Positions 40,623 through 50,152 of a DNA stretch of 64,000 nucleotides are shown here, piece after piece. Position numbers and translations under genes: made by a program. The stretch's first letter is position 1; each line of letters opens with the position of its first letter. Below the pieces are notes generated by a model. That model was not told the DNA's origin, did not search any database, and saw nothing but the letters and a program-made list of their open reading frames with translations. The stretch comes from Pseudarthrobacter sulfonivorans (lineage in GTDB: Bacteria > Actinomycetota > Actinomycetes > Actinomycetales > Micrococcaceae), in NCBI RefSeq assembly GCF_014712225.1, contig NZ_JACXBW010000008.1, positions 178,482-242,481 of the forward strand. The letters run 5' to 3'.

Positions 40623-40649
40623 TGTCGATCAGGCCTCGCGCCGTTCGAC
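40623..40649 (+). promoter_or_regulatory. ECF42-type promoter
   Basis: TGTCGA (40623-40628) and CGAC (40646-40649) are 17 bp apart. This fits the ECF42 target promoter described for Streptomyces venezuelae (TGTCGA in the -35, CGA/TC in the -10). It is 54 nt before the DGPF gene ATG and indicates autoregulation by the downstream sigma factor. Confidence 0.65.
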
Positions 40650-40702
40650 CTGTGGGTGAGAAGGTCGAAGGGCGACCTTCCACCACCAAGGAGATGATTG
40701 TG

Positions 40703-41122
40703 ATGGCCAAGTACATGCTGATCATGCGGGCAACTGACGAGTCCCTCGCGAAGTTCAAAGACGTCGATTTCGCCGAAGCCATGAACGCCATGGGCAAGTT
40801 CAACGACGAACTGATCCACGCAGGCGTGCTGCTGGCAGCCGAAGGCCTCGACGACGCCCAGGAGGGCGTTGTGGTGGATTTCACCGGCGAAACGCCGGTG
40901 GTCACCGACGGCCCGTATGGGGAAACGAAGGAGCTCTTCAACGGCTTCTACCTGCTGGACGTGGCTTCGAAGGAGGAGGCCGTCGAATGGGCCAAGCGGG
41001 CACCCATGACGGCAGGCACCAAGACCGAAATCCGCCGGGTGCCCACCATCGATGAGTTCCCGCAGGACAACGAATGGATCCAAAAGGAACGCGCCTGGCG
41101 CGAGCAGACCGGACAGCTCTGA
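40703..41122 (+). CDS. YCII-related (DGPF) domain protein
   Basis: 139 residues from ATG 40703, with AAGGAG 9 nt upstream; the ATG at 40694 is too close to that site. The fold signature is KYMLIMRATDESLAKF, then VVTDGPYGETKELFNGFYLL, which contains the DGPF-type motif. Proteins of this kind are the standard genomic partners and main targets of ECF42 sigma factors. Function is unknown; a small-molecule-binding or ring-cleavage-like fold has been suggested for YCII domains. Confidence 0.88.
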   Translation: MAKYMLIMRATDESLAKFKDVDFAEAMNAMGKFNDELIHAGVLLAAEGLDDAQEGVVVDFTGETPVVTDGPYGETKELFNGFYLLDVASKEEAVEWAKRAPMTAGTKTEIRRVPTIDEFPQDNEWIQKERAWREQTGQL

Positions 41123-41157
41123 CCGGGCAGCAACGACGCGACAGCGGCGGACCGGCT

Positions 41158-42405
41158 GTGGGTGCCAACGCGGCAAGGGGCGCCGTCGAGGCTGTGTGGC
41201 GGATGGAGTCTGCCCGCATCGTCGGCGCCCTGGCGCGCTACACGGGCGACTTCCCGCTGGCCGAGGATCTCGCGCAGGAGGCACTCGCGGAGGCACTTGT
41301 CTCCTGGTCCGTCAACGGGGTGCCTGCCGAACCGGCCGGGTGGCTGCTCACCACGGGCCGCCGGCGCGCGATTGACGCGTTCCGGCGGCGTGCCGCCAGG
41401 GATGAAAAGTACGCCCTCCTGGCGCGCGACCTCTCGGTAGAGGAACCCGGAGCGGACGCACTGTTCGACCCCGCCGCCATCAACGACGACGTCCTGTCCC
41501 TGATGTTCATCTCCTGCCACCCGGTGTTGTCCAAGGAGGCCAGGATCGCATTGACGCTGCGGGTGGTCGCAGGCCTGGCCAGCAACGAAATCGCCAAGGC
41601 TTTCCTGGTGCCGGTGGCCACCATCCAGGCACGCATCACGCGCGCCAAGAAGACACTGGCCGCCGCGAAGGTGCCGTTCGCCGTACCCGAACCGGACGAG
41701 TTGGCCGCACGGCTCGGCTCAGTGCTTCAGGTCATCTACCTGATCTTCACGGAGGGCTCTTTCGCGTCCGGAGGTGATGACTGGATCCGCACGGACCTGG
41801 CCGGCGAAGCCCGCCGCCTGGCCCGGGTGCTGGTCCGGATCTCGCCCGAACCCGAGGTATTCGGGCTGGTGGCGCTGCTGGAGCTCACCGCCGCGAGGTT
41901 CCCGGCCCGGCTCGATGCTTCCGGCCAGCCGGTGCTGCTGGAGGACCAGGACCGACGGCGGTGGGATCGGTCCGCGATCAGGCGCGGACGTGGGGCCCTC
42001 GCCCGCGCGGCGGGGTCCGGGCGCGGACTGGGGGCTTACGGACTCCAGGCGTCCATCGCCGAGTGCCACGCGGTGGCGCCTTCCGTGGCCGGGACGGACT
42101 GGTCGCGGATCGTCATCCTCTACGAAGCCCTCGGCCGGCTGGCCCCTTCCCCGATCGTGGAGCTCAACCGTGCCGTTGCGGTGGCGATGGCGTCCGGTCC
42201 GGCGCAGGGCCTGAAGGTCGTGGACGCGATCGCGGCACGCGGTGAGCTGGCAGGCTCGCACCTTCTCCCCTCCGTCCGCGGCGAATTGCTCGCCCGGCTG
42301 GGCCGGCGTGAAGACGCGCGGTCTGCACTCTTGGAGGCCGTGGGGCTGTGCGGGAACGCCGTTGAACGGGCTGCGCTGGAGCGGAAGGTGGACGGGCTCA
42401 GCTGA
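41158..42405 (+). CDS. ECF sigma factor, ECF42 group (C-terminal extension)
   Basis: About 415 residues from GTG 41158 (start uncertain; an open frame continues upstream inside the DGPF gene). Region 2 is AVEAVWRMESARIVGALARY with DLAQEALAEALVSW. Region 4 is ARIALTLRVVAGLASNEIAK AFLVP-type sequence at about 137-160 (in two parts here). The C-terminal 200 residues are the DUF6596/TPR-like extension (VIYLIFTEGSFAS, LRGALARAAGSGRGLGAYGL-like, SPIVELNRAVAVAM), which is essential for activity in studied members. There is no anti-sigma factor, as usual for ECF42. Confidence 0.88.
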   Translation: MGANAARGAVEAVWRMESARIVGALARYTGDFPLAEDLAQEALAEALVSWSVNGVPAEPAGWLLTTGRRRAIDAFRRRAARDEKYALLARDLSVEEPGADALFDPAAINDDVLSLMFISCHPVLSKEARIALTLRVVAGLASNEIAKAFLVPVATIQARITRAKKTLAAAKVPFAVPEPDELAARLGSVLQVIYLIFTEGSFASGGDDWIRTDLAGEARRLARVLVRISPEPEVFGLVALLELTAARFPARLDASGQPVLLEDQDRRRWDRSAIRRGRGALARAAGSGRGLGAYGLQASIAECHAVAPSVAGTDWSRIVILYEALGRLAPSPIVELNRAVAVAMASGPAQGLKVVDAIAARGELAGSHLLPSVRGELLARLGRREDARSALLEAVGLCGNAVERAALERKVDGLS

Positions 42406-42422
42406 GGACTGAGCCCGCCGCC

Positions 42423-42517
42423 GGATTCTGCGCCGTCATTCCGGCAATCCCCCGGCCCGGGCCCGGAACCACGGGCGCGGCCAGCCGAAGCCGGCGAATG
42501 ATGGCGCAGAATCCGAC
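42423..42517. repeat. REP-like inverted repeat between convergent genes
   Basis: GGATTCTGCGCC (42423-42434) pairs with GGCGCAGAATCC (42503-42514), continuing with TCATTC (42436-42441) against GAATGA (42496-42501). The loop of about 50 bp is C/G-rich. The right arm end GGCGCAGAATCCGAC repeats the sequence seen at 40591. It fills the gap between the ECF42 gene and desD. Confidence 0.75.
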
Positions 42518-42520
42518 GCG

Positions 42521-44458
42521 CTAGGCGAACCTTGCCAGCGGGTTGACGAGCCGGCCGGCCATCTGCAGCCCGCCGGAGGGATCCGTGAGGTCCAGCATCT
42601 GCTGGTTGTTCCGCAGCTGGAGCCGGTTCAGGCACGACAGTTCGAAGTCCGGCGCGAACAGGTCATGGCGGGCGAACTGGTCGGCCAGTTCGGGGTGTTC
42701 CGCCTGATAGTCCTTGATGGCCCGGGCCGCGGTGCCCCAGAACTCGTCCTCGCTGAGCTTCCCGTCCTCCACCAGCAGTGCCCCAAGGAAGCGGAAGATG
42801 CAGTCGAAGACGTCCGTGAAGATGGCCAGCACTTTCTCTCCGTCCGGGATGTCGGCTTTGATCCGTGCAACGTCCCCGGGAAGGTCAAGCCTGTCCCCCA
42901 TCACCACGATTTCCTCGGCGATGTCCTTCATGATGGCCTGGACTGGCACGCCGTTCTCCAGCACCAGGATCACGTTCTCGCCGTGCGGCATAAACGCGAG
43001 TTCGTACTGGTACAGGCAGTGCACCAGCGGGACGAGGTAGGCCTCGAAGTAGCGTTGCAGCCACTCCACAGGTTCCAGCCCGGAACGCTCCATGAGAGCG
43101 GACACCATCGGTTTGCCGGCAGAATCGGTGTGCAGCAGCGAAGCCATGGTGGCCAACTGCTGGCGGTCCCCCAGCAAGGTGAGCGGACTCTCCCGCCACA
43201 GCGCGGACAGCATCTTCCGGTACGGCGAACCCTTTGCCGACGCGGCCTCGTAGTAGCCGTTGTGGTAGCCGATGGCCGCGGTCTCACTAATCATGGCCAG
43301 GCCGCGCTTCTGCAGTGCTTTGTCCGTCAGGATCAGTTGCTGCAGCCAGTCATTGATGGCGGGCGTGGCCTTCATGTACTGCGGCGAAAGCCCCCGCATG
43401 AAGCCCATATTCAGGACGGACATGGCGGTTTTGACGTAGCTCCTGGCCGGGTGGCTCGTATTGAAGAACGTGCGGATGGACTGCTGGGCCTGGTAGCTGT
43501 CCTTTCCCGTCCCCAGGTGGATAATGTGCTGCTGCGCGATCTCGGCCGCGAAAGTTACGGTCAGCTTGTTCTCCCACTGCCACGGGTGGACCGGCATCAG
43601 GAAGTACTCGGCGGGGTCCACGCCCTGGGCCCTGAATTCGGCATCAAAGGACAGCATGGCCTCGGCACCGAGCTCAGCTTCCATGTGGGCACGGTAGTTG
43701 AGCCGGGCGCTGGCGGTGAAAACAGCCTTGCTGCGGTGCACTCCGATCCATTCGAGGCGGACCGGAGCCCCGGTCTCCGGGGCAAAGGCCCGGTAATCAC
43801 TGATACCGAAGCCCAAACGGCCGTTGTTGGCCACAAAGCACGGATGGCCCTCCGTCATGCTGCGCTCGATGGCCTGGAAGTCGGCGGCAACATCCGCGCC
43901 GCCGGTCACCCCTGCTGCGAGTTCCTGGGCGGTCGGCTGCCCCAGCCACTGCTTGTACGAGTGACCGGCCAGGGTGCTGCTGATCTCCTCCAGGTACACC
44001 GGGAGCATCTCCTCGCGGATTCCCAGGGTGTCGCGGAATTCAGTGATGAAGAGCAAGGCGTCGGGCGCAGCATCCTCGCCGCTCCGCGTACAGCGGATGG
44101 AGGAAGCGTCCACCGACCAGTGCTCCAGCTCCAGGACGCGGGCGGCGAACGAGTACGCGGTTGAGCCGTCGTCGCTGCGGACCACGTAGGCCGCAGGATC
44201 GGCCGGGTGGTCCGCGTCAGGGCCGGACCCGGAGCCCAGCCGCTGCGGCTTGAGGATCCGCTCGTGCAGGAATTCGGCGAGCGCCTTGCGGACCAGGTGG
44301 CGGTTGGCCACAGCCCAGCGCTCCGGCGAGAGGTGTGGGACGGCGTTCCCGGTGCTTGCGGTGTAGGCAGTGCCGGCGGAGTTGGCTCGCAGTGCAGCGG
44401 CGGCGGCGCCGGCGCCCGAGCCCAGCTCAGCGCTGGTGAAAGTCTCGATGGTGGTCAC
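42521..44458 (-). CDS. desD: IucA/IucC family siderophore synthetase (DesD-like)
   Basis: 645 residues of an NRPS-independent siderophore synthetase. Family motifs include EGHPCFVANNGRLGFGISDY, FLMPVHPWQWENKLTV, the ATP-binding LGTGKDSYQAQQSIRTFFN and MGFMRGLSPQYMKATPAIND, and LALMPHGENVILVLENG-like AFMPHGENVILVLENGVPVQ. DesD joins N-hydroxy-N-succinyl or acetyl cadaverine units into desferrioxamine using ATP. Start GTG 44458 overlaps the desC TGA. Order and overlaps with desC, desB and desA support a desferrioxamine-type product; the exact chain (E, B or other) cannot be told. Confidence 0.92.
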   Translation of the reverse strand: MTTIETFTSAELGSGAGAAAAALRANSAGTAYTASTGNAVPHLSPERWAVANRHLVRKALAEFLHERILKPQRLGSGSGPDADHPADPAAYVVRSDDGSTAYSFAARVLELEHWSVDASSIRCTRSGEDAAPDALLFITEFRDTLGIREEMLPVYLEEISSTLAGHSYKQWLGQPTAQELAAGVTGGADVAADFQAIERSMTEGHPCFVANNGRLGFGISDYRAFAPETGAPVRLEWIGVHRSKAVFTASARLNYRAHMEAELGAEAMLSFDAEFRAQGVDPAEYFLMPVHPWQWENKLTVTFAAEIAQQHIIHLGTGKDSYQAQQSIRTFFNTSHPARSYVKTAMSVLNMGFMRGLSPQYMKATPAINDWLQQLILTDKALQKRGLAMISETAAIGYHNGYYEAASAKGSPYRKMLSALWRESPLTLLGDRQQLATMASLLHTDSAGKPMVSALMERSGLEPVEWLQRYFEAYLVPLVHCLYQYELAFMPHGENVILVLENGVPVQAIMKDIAEEIVVMGDRLDLPGDVARIKADIPDGEKVLAIFTDVFDCIFRFLGALLVEDGKLSEDEFWGTAARAIKDYQAEHPELADQFARHDLFAPDFELSCLNRLQLRNNQQMLDLTDPSGGLQMAGRLVNPLARFA

Positions 44459-45045
44459 AGTGTGGCTCCCTGGTGGGCGGGGCGGGACAGGGCCCGGGGT
44501 TGGGGTTCGGGTTGGTGCAGCGCCTCACGGGCGGCGTGATAGTCGGAGCGGGTGCAGAAGCTGAGCAGCGCTTCCTTGTCCGGCAGGGTGATGATCCCTG
44601 CCGGCTGGAAGCCCAGCCGCTCATTGAGCACGTGGATCCTGGTATTCCTGGCGTCCGGCTCCACCACCACACGGTCAATACCCGGGTCCAGGAACAGGCG
44701 TTCCAGGACCGCGTCCATCACCGCGGTGGTGTATCCCGGCGTGGGAGCTCCCGACGGCGGCGCCACCAGCAGGTGCATGCCGATATCACCGGGCTGCACC
44801 GCGTAAGCCGCGGCCAGCGGTGAGGCGGACGGCAGGTACTCCTCCATGAGGAAGGCGGGGACGCCGCCGTCGAGCCCGAAGACAGCATGGTGATGCCCGG
44901 TTGCCTGGATTTTTGAGTACTCCTCCACAACCGCCTCAACGGTGGCGGACTGCATGCACCAGAAGGCGGCATAGGGCTGGGTCACCCAGCTGTGGAGGAG
45001 GGGTGCATCGGCCACGGCGTCAACACAGCGGAAGGTGAAGCTCAT
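44455..45045 (-). CDS. desC: Siderophore acyltransferase, GNAT type (DesC-like)
   Basis: 196 residues. The AlcB/IucB-type pattern is visible: [20 protein letters not shown] near the start, [20 protein letters not shown] for the CoA-binding part, then [20 protein letters not shown] and [20 protein letters not shown]. It should acylate N-hydroxycadaverine with succinyl- or acetyl-CoA. Coupled by ATGA to desB and GTGA to desD. Confidence 0.88.
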   Translation of the reverse strand: MSFTFRCVDAVADAPLLHSWVTQPYAAFWCMQSATVEAVVEEYSKIQATGHHHAVFGLDGGVPAFLMEEYLPSASPLAAAYAVQPGDIGMHLLVAPPSGAPTPGYTTAVMDAVLERLFLDPGIDRVVVEPDARNTRIHVLNERLGFQPAGIITLPDKEALLSFCTRSDYHAAREALHQPEPQPRALSRPAHQGATL

Positions 45046-46469
45046 GCCGGCACCCCGGCTTTCCGCATGGAGGAAGGCTCAGCCGGGGCCGGGGCCGAGC
45101 GTGGCACACTTTCGGGCGGGCCGAACTGCTGGAACGCGATGCTGCGCTCCACCGGGTAGACCTCGCGGCCGGTGATTTCGCGCAGGATGCACGAGTTGCG
45201 GTAGGCGGCCATGCCCAGGTCCGGGGTGACGAAGCCGTGCGTGTGCAGCTCGGCGTTCTGCACGAAGACCTCGCCGGGTTCGACGCCGGCGCTGTAGTTG
45301 CGGGACACGGCGAACCGGCCCGCGGAGTCGCGGGCGATCCGGTCTTGAATCCCAGCCAGGAAGCCAGGTTCCTGGTAGGTGTAGCCGGTCGCCAGGACCA
45401 CTGCCTCGGTGTCGAGCGTGTAGTCGGCGCCCTGTTCCTCGTGCCGAAGCTGCAGGGTATACGACCCGGCGGTGTGGGTACCTGCGTCGCGGGATCCGGC
45501 CGCGCCATCCCATGCGGCGCCCGTCAGCGACGAATGCGTGAGGAGCTGGGTGTCCACCAGGCCAGAGAGACTCTTGGTGTAGAGGAGGTCGTAGATGGCG
45601 TCGATGAGCTCGGAGTTGATGCCCTTGTAGAGGTTCTTCTGGCTCTTGATGAGGCCGTCGCGCTGGTCCTGCGGCAGCCCGTGGAAGTAATCCACGTATT
45701 CGGGTGAAGTCATTTCCAACGTGAGCTTGGTGTACTCCAGCGGGAAGAACCGCCCGGACCGGGTGACCCAGTTCAGCTGGTACCCATGTGTGTCGATGTC
45801 CTGCAGCAGTTCGTAGTAGATCTCCGCCGCACTCTGGCCGCTGCCCACGATGGTGATACTGCGTCTGGCCTGCAGCTCACTCTTCCTCGAGAGGTAGTCG
45901 GCGTTGTGGAGGACAAGTCCCCCGCCGCCGTTTGTGGCCGATTCGACTATTCCGTCACAGGCCGCCGGAACATAGGGCGCAGTACCGGTGCCCAGCACCA
46001 GGCGCCGCGCCAGCAGCACCTCCGGCCCGTCCGGACCTTTCACCGAAAGCCGGTACACGCCGGCGTCGTACGTTACATCCAGCACACTCGTGCTAAAACG
46101 TACGGACCGCAGCTGCCCGGCCACCCACTGGCAGTACTGGTTGTACTCGGCACGCAGCGGATAGAAGTTTTCGCGGATATAGAAGCGGTACAGCCGCCCC
46201 GTCTGCTTGAGGAAATTCAGGAACGAGTAGGGCGAGGTGGGATCGGCCAGTGTCACCAGGTCGGCCATGAACGGCACTTGAAGGTGGGCCGGCTCCAGCA
46301 TCATGCCGGGGTGCCAGTCGAAGGATTCCCGCTGTTCCAGGAAGATGCCGTCCAGCCCGTCGATCGGCTCGCTGAGCGCGGCAAGGCCCAGGTTGAAGGG
46401 GCCGACGCCGATCCCGGCGAAGTCGTAGATGCGCGGTTCAGTGGAGGTGCTCAAGTCAGGGGTGCTCAT
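45042..46469 (-). CDS. desB: Lysine/ornithine-type N-monooxygenase (DesB-like)
   Basis: 475 residues of a flavin-dependent N-hydroxylating monooxygenase. FAD motif [20 protein letters not shown] (residues 16-35), substrate-side [25 protein letters not shown] motif [20 protein letters not shown] (about 198-217), and ATGY motif [17 protein letters not shown] near 361. It hydroxylates cadaverine (or lysine) to make the hydroxamate amine. Overlaps desA and desC by ATGA. Confidence 0.92.
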   Translation of the reverse strand: MSTPDLSTSTEPRIYDFAGIGVGPFNLGLAALSEPIDGLDGIFLEQRESFDWHPGMMLEPAHLQVPFMADLVTLADPTSPYSFLNFLKQTGRLYRFYIRENFYPLRAEYNQYCQWVAGQLRSVRFSTSVLDVTYDAGVYRLSVKGPDGPEVLLARRLVLGTGTAPYVPAACDGIVESATNGGGGLVLHNADYLSRKSELQARRSITIVGSGQSAAEIYYELLQDIDTHGYQLNWVTRSGRFFPLEYTKLTLEMTSPEYVDYFHGLPQDQRDGLIKSQKNLYKGINSELIDAIYDLLYTKSLSGLVDTQLLTHSSLTGAAWDGAAGSRDAGTHTAGSYTLQLRHEEQGADYTLDTEAVVLATGYTYQEPGFLAGIQDRIARDSAGRFAVSRNYSAGVEPGEVFVQNAELHTHGFVTPDLGMAAYRNSCILREITGREVYPVERSIAFQQFGPPESVPRSAPAPAEPSSMRKAGVPA

Positions 46470-48085
46470 GCGCCGACTCCCCTGGTGCCGCCGTCGGCCA
46501 GCAGTTGGGCGCCGGTGCGGCGGAGCAGGTCAATGATCTCGCCGATGTCCTCAAGGGTTGCCTCGGCGTTGAGGAGGGTGAACTTCAGGTAGTGCCTGCC
46601 CGCAACTTTGGTGCCGGCTACAACGGCCTTACCGGACGCGAAGACGGCGGCGCGAATGGAGGGGTTGACGGAGTCGGCCGCATCCTCGGAGAGCCGATCG
46701 CCGTCGCCGGCCACCCGCGGCCGGTACCGGAAGACTAGCGTGCTGAGCTGCGGTTCGGCGGCGAGCTCGAAGTCATCGTCGGCCGCCAGCACGGATCCCA
46801 CGCGGGCGGCGAGGTCAATCGCCTCGTCAAACAGGGCGCCGATGGCATCCGCGCCCATGATGCGCAGTGTCAGCCACAGCTTGAGCGCGTCGAAGCGCCG
46901 GGTGGTCTGGATGCTCTTGTCCACCTGGTTGGGGATCTCGGCCCGGGCGGCGCTTTCCGGATTCAGGTAGTCCGCGTAGTAAGTGACGTGCTGCAGCATG
47001 GCACGGTCACGAACCAGCAGAGCGCTGGAGCTGACAGGCTGGAAGAAGGTTTTGTGGAAGTCCACGGTGACGGAATCGGCCAGCCGGGTCCCGTCCAGCA
47101 GGTGGCGGTAGCGGCCGGACACCATCAGCCCGCCGCCGTAGGCCGCATCGACGTGGAACCAGGCTCCGTATGCGCGGGCCAGCGCGGCGAGCTCCGCGAG
47201 CGGATCCACCGCGCCGAAGTCGGTGGTCCCAGCGGTGGCCACCACCGCCATCGGGACCAGCCCGGCGTCGTGCGTTTCCGCCATGGCCTCGGCGAGCGCG
47301 GCCGGGTCCATCTTGTGGTCCGCCGCGCACGGGACGGAGATGACGGCGTCGAAACCCATGCCCAGCATGGAGGCTGACTTCCGGATGCTGAAGTGGCTGT
47401 CTGCCGACGTGAAAATCCGCAGCTTTTCCAGCAGTGCGGGCAACCGGAGTCCAGCGTTGGCCGGCTTCTGCCGCAGGCCCGCTACAGCGTGGTTGCGGGC
47501 GATCAGGAGTGCCTGCAGGTTGGACTGGCTGCCGCCCGAGGTGAACACACCGTCGGCGGCGGCCCCCAGCTGCAGCCGCTCGGCGGTCCAGTCGATGAGC
47601 CGGCGCTCGATCATAGTGGCGCCGACGCTCTGGTCCCAGGTGTCCATCGAGGAGTTCACGGCAGAGAGGATGGCCTCACCCACCAGCGCCGGAATGACCA
47701 CGGGGCAGTTCAGGTGGGCGGCGTACTTGGCGTCGTGGAAATAGACGGCATCACGAAGATAGACGGACTCAAGCTCTTCCAGGGCGGCGGCAGTGTCCGG
47801 GAGCGGCCGGTCCAGGTCCACCGCACCGATGCGTGCCCTCATTTCAGCAGGCCCGACGCCGGTGAAGGGCCGGGTGGTGCGGTCCAGTTTGGTGGCGACG
47901 ACGTTGACGCCCTGCAGCACCTGCGCTACGTAGCGGGTGGAGTTCCGGGAATTAAACAGATGGTTGGAGGCCGCAAGGGCGAGTTCCACCCGGGAACCGA
48001 AGTCCTGCCCGGGCAGGACTTCGGTCACCCGATTTTCATCTGTGTGTATCTCATCTACGCGGGGCAGCAGCGGCACGGCGGTCAT
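46466..48085 (-). CDS. desA: PLP-dependent decarboxylase (lysine decarboxylase, DesA-like)
   Basis: 539 residues of a group II pyridoxal-phosphate decarboxylase. The motif [20 protein letters not shown] and the PLP lysine in [20 protein letters not shown] are clear, with [20 protein letters not shown] upstream. In the desferrioxamine pathway it makes cadaverine from lysine. ATG 48085 has no good ribosome site; GTG at 48076, with AAGGA spaced 9 nt, is an alternative start. It is the first gene of the operon and has the iron box directly upstream. Confidence 0.9.
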   Translation of the reverse strand: MTAVPLLPRVDEIHTDENRVTEVLPGQDFGSRVELALAASNHLFNSRNSTRYVAQVLQGVNVVATKLDRTTRPFTGVGPAEMRARIGAVDLDRPLPDTAAALEELESVYLRDAVYFHDAKYAAHLNCPVVIPALVGEAILSAVNSSMDTWDQSVGATMIERRLIDWTAERLQLGAAADGVFTSGGSQSNLQALLIARNHAVAGLRQKPANAGLRLPALLEKLRIFTSADSHFSIRKSASMLGMGFDAVISVPCAADHKMDPAALAEAMAETHDAGLVPMAVVATAGTTDFGAVDPLAELAALARAYGAWFHVDAAYGGGLMVSGRYRHLLDGTRLADSVTVDFHKTFFQPVSSSALLVRDRAMLQHVTYYADYLNPESAARAEIPNQVDKSIQTTRRFDALKLWLTLRIMGADAIGALFDEAIDLAARVGSVLAADDDFELAAEPQLSTLVFRYRPRVAGDGDRLSEDAADSVNPSIRAAVFASGKAVVAGTKVAGRHYLKFTLLNAEATLEDIGEIIDLLRRTGAQLLADGGTRGVGA

Positions 48086-48105
48086 CCTTAGTTCGGCATG
48101 GGGGT

Positions 48106-48129
48106 CTAAGCAAGGTAAGCCTTACTTAG
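48106..48129. promoter_or_regulatory. DtxR/IdeR-type iron box
   Basis: The imperfect palindrome CTAAG...CTTAG contains GTAAGGCTTACCTTG on the minus strand, matching 12 of 14 positions of the DmdR1/IdeR core TTAGSCTWACCTWA. It starts 21 nt upstream of desA and overlaps the predicted -10. Iron-loaded repressor would block the operon. Confidence 0.75.
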
Positions 48130-48146
48130 GAGACCCTTTCCGTCAA
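48119..48146 (-). promoter_or_regulatory. Promoter of the des operon
   Basis: On the minus strand TTGACG (48146-48141) and TAAGGC (48124-48119) are 16 bp apart. The -10 is part of the iron box, as in other DtxR-type promoters. Confidence 0.5.
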
Positions 48147-48276
48147 ACTTTAGTGACCTATTTATCCTGAACTGTGACAATCCGCGTATTTTTGACGCGC
48201 AAGCACGTCATTGACTCGCACTCAACAGCGATCAGGTGCAAACTATCCGGTGCCAAGGACCAATGGCGCCGCGAAT

Positions 48277-48606
48277 CTAGTCCTCCGGCCAGTCGATGTG
48301 CTGCTCGTAGCCTTCGTGCTGGCGGAGGTAGCCGGCAATGAACGGGCAATGCGGGATGATCCGCTTTCCCGATGCCACAACGTCGTCCAGGGCGAAGTGT
48401 GCGAGGACCTTCCCCAGCCCCTGGCCTTTGAATTCCTCGGCGGTCTCGGTGTGGCTGAAGTCCACATGTCCGGGCCGGTCATCGAAAAAGGACTGGACGG
48501 CAACTTTCCCGCCCACCCGCAGCTCGTACCGGTGATGCTCATCATCCCGGACCAGTGAAACGGCGGGGCTGAACTCATCCTCTGTGGAAACCATGTTCTC
48601 AGTCAT
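48277..48606 (-). CDS. Small GNAT-type N-acetyltransferase (YjdJ-like)
   Basis: 109 residues, the minimal GNAT fold (DUF/Gcn5-related, COG2388). The acetyl-CoA motif is FKGQGLGKVLAHFALDDVVA, preceded by VDFSHTETAEEF and followed by RIIPHCPFIAGYLRQHEGY. Members acetylate an unknown metabolite or protein amine. Start ATG 48606. Not clearly part of the des operon, since a promoter and iron box lie between. Confidence 0.85.
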   Translation of the reverse strand: MTENMVSTEDEFSPAVSLVRDDEHHRYELRVGGKVAVQSFFDDRPGHVDFSHTETAEEFKGQGLGKVLAHFALDDVVASGKRIIPHCPFIAGYLRQHEGYEQHIDWPED

Positions 48607-48650
48607 GGTTCGACATTGGCACTAGTTGGCCCCGCTGGCAATGGCCCCGC

Positions 48651-49970
48651 CTACCCGCCCTGAGCGCGGACGGCACGCCCCGCAGCAACATCACCGGTGA
48701 CCCGTTCCGGCACCCTGCCCAGCAGCAGCACGGCCAGCACAAAGCAGGCCGCACCGCCTCCAAGCAGTCCCAGCGTCAGTCCGTTGAACGCGGCGTCCGC
48801 CACGGGAATGAAGACGGCGACGGCGGCCGTCACCACCGCAGGGGCGGGCCTGCCGCGGGCGTGGACGGACGCCGTCGGACGTTCCTCTAGGTGCCCGAAC
48901 GCGGCCAGCACGGGCAGCAGCAGGGTGATCACGCCGAGGATGACCAGGGGCCGCGACCACCACCATTCGGCTGTGCCGGCCGCAGGTTTGGGGAAGTCGG
49001 TGAGGAGCAGCAGCCCGGACATGCCCGCCAGCAAAGGCAGGTGCCACAGGTACACCGTCATGGCGCGACGCCCGGCTGCCAGGATTATCGCCCGCACCGA
49101 GCCCACATTCGACATCCACCCGAGCACGGGCCGGAAGAGCTGCAGTGCGGCCGCTTGGGACACGCCCAGCAGGAACAGGCAGAGATTCGGCGGGTTGAGG
49201 TTGACCAGCATGTTTCCCGTGTAGAGGCCCAGTCCGGTCACCACGCCGAGCATCAGATTGGCCGCGACGATAAGTCCCACCAAACCGGAGCTGGTGAGCC
49301 GGGCGAAGTGGCCGTCGGCCATCAGGAAGCCCACCTGCTGCACGGCGCACCAGAGGAACACCAGGTTCGCATAGGCGAGAACGGGCAAAGCGCCGCGGAA
49401 GCAGTCCACAGCAACAACCAGCGCGGCCAGGACGGCGACAGTCAGCCAGGGCGCACGCGCATGAAAGCAGGCCAACAACGGGATGTTCAGCTGAGCGGCA
49501 AGGTAGGCCGCGAGGAACCACAGCGGCATGCCGGCGCCGGTAACTATCAGCTGGACCACCTGCGGGTCCACCCCCGCCAGGAGCGCGGCCCCCAAGCCCA
49601 GGAACATGGCCGCCAGGAGCGCCGCCGCCGGCCGGACCAGCCTGAGCAGCCGCGCCCGAGCGAACTCGAAACCGCTGCCGCCGTTGGCCTTGAGCCGCTG
49701 CCAGGACTGCAGGCCGGTGGTACCCCCGGTCACGAAAAATAGCGGCATGACCATAAAGATCCAGATGACCGGCACGAACCACGGCTGGTCCCCCAGCGTG
49801 TTTTCCGAGGTCACGGTGCCGTCCGCATGCAGGACCGGACTGACCATCATGCAGTGGCCCACCACCACCAGGGCGAGGCAGGCAAACCGGGCAAGGTCGA
49901 TGCCCGGGTCGCGCCCGTGCCCCGGCCCGTGCGGCTGTGCGGATGGCCCTTGGTCCCTGACATCGCTCAC
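48651..49970 (-). CDS. Acyltransferase family 3 membrane protein
   Basis: 439 residues from GTG 49970, chosen because AGAGGA precedes it. The family start is GIDLARFACLALVVVGHCMM, and ten or so membrane helices follow, including PVIWIFMVMPLFFVTGGTTG and RRAMTVYLWHLPLLAGMSG. The catalytic His is probably in VVGHCM. AT3 proteins transfer O-acyl groups to surface glycans or lipids, but many are of unknown target. It stands alone between GNAT and the sugar-acid operon. Confidence 0.83.
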   Translation of the reverse strand: MSDVRDQGPSAQPHGPGHGRDPGIDLARFACLALVVVGHCMMVSPVLHADGTVTSENTLGDQPWFVPVIWIFMVMPLFFVTGGTTGLQSWQRLKANGGSGFEFARARLLRLVRPAAALLAAMFLGLGAALLAGVDPQVVQLIVTGAGMPLWFLAAYLAAQLNIPLLACFHARAPWLTVAVLAALVVAVDCFRGALPVLAYANLVFLWCAVQQVGFLMADGHFARLTSSGLVGLIVAANLMLGVVTGLGLYTGNMLVNLNPPNLCLFLLGVSQAAALQLFRPVLGWMSNVGSVRAIILAAGRRAMTVYLWHLPLLAGMSGLLLLTDFPKPAAGTAEWWWSRPLVILGVITLLLPVLAAFGHLEERPTASVHARGRPAPAVVTAAVAVFIPVADAAFNGLTLGLLGGGAACFVLAVLLLGRVPERVTGDVAAGRAVRAQGG

Positions 49971-50080
49971 GTGCAATCCTCTACAAGCGCTGAATGCCGT
50001 TGCCCTTTTCTATATTGTGCGCGCCGGGCGCGGTGACGGCCAGAAGACGGGGCTGCAGCCGCTGCAACGAAAGTAAAACT

Positions 50081-50121
50081 GGGGGAGGCCAGGATCATGT
50101 GCTGATCCTGGCCTCCCTCCC
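50081..50121 (-). terminator. Terminator of the sugar-acid operon
   Basis: GGAGGCCAGGATCA pairs with TGATCCTGGCCTCC (50084-50097 and 50103-50116) around a 5-nt loop. On the minus strand it is followed by AGTTTTAC. It is about 32 nt after the aldolase stop. Confidence 0.8.
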
Positions 50122-50152
50122 CCGCGCCGAACCGCCGGGCCCGCACCGAAAC

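Noticed and set aside
42665..44164. A 499-codon rightward frame opposite desD.
   Set aside because: Antisense shadow with no domain; desD is well supported.
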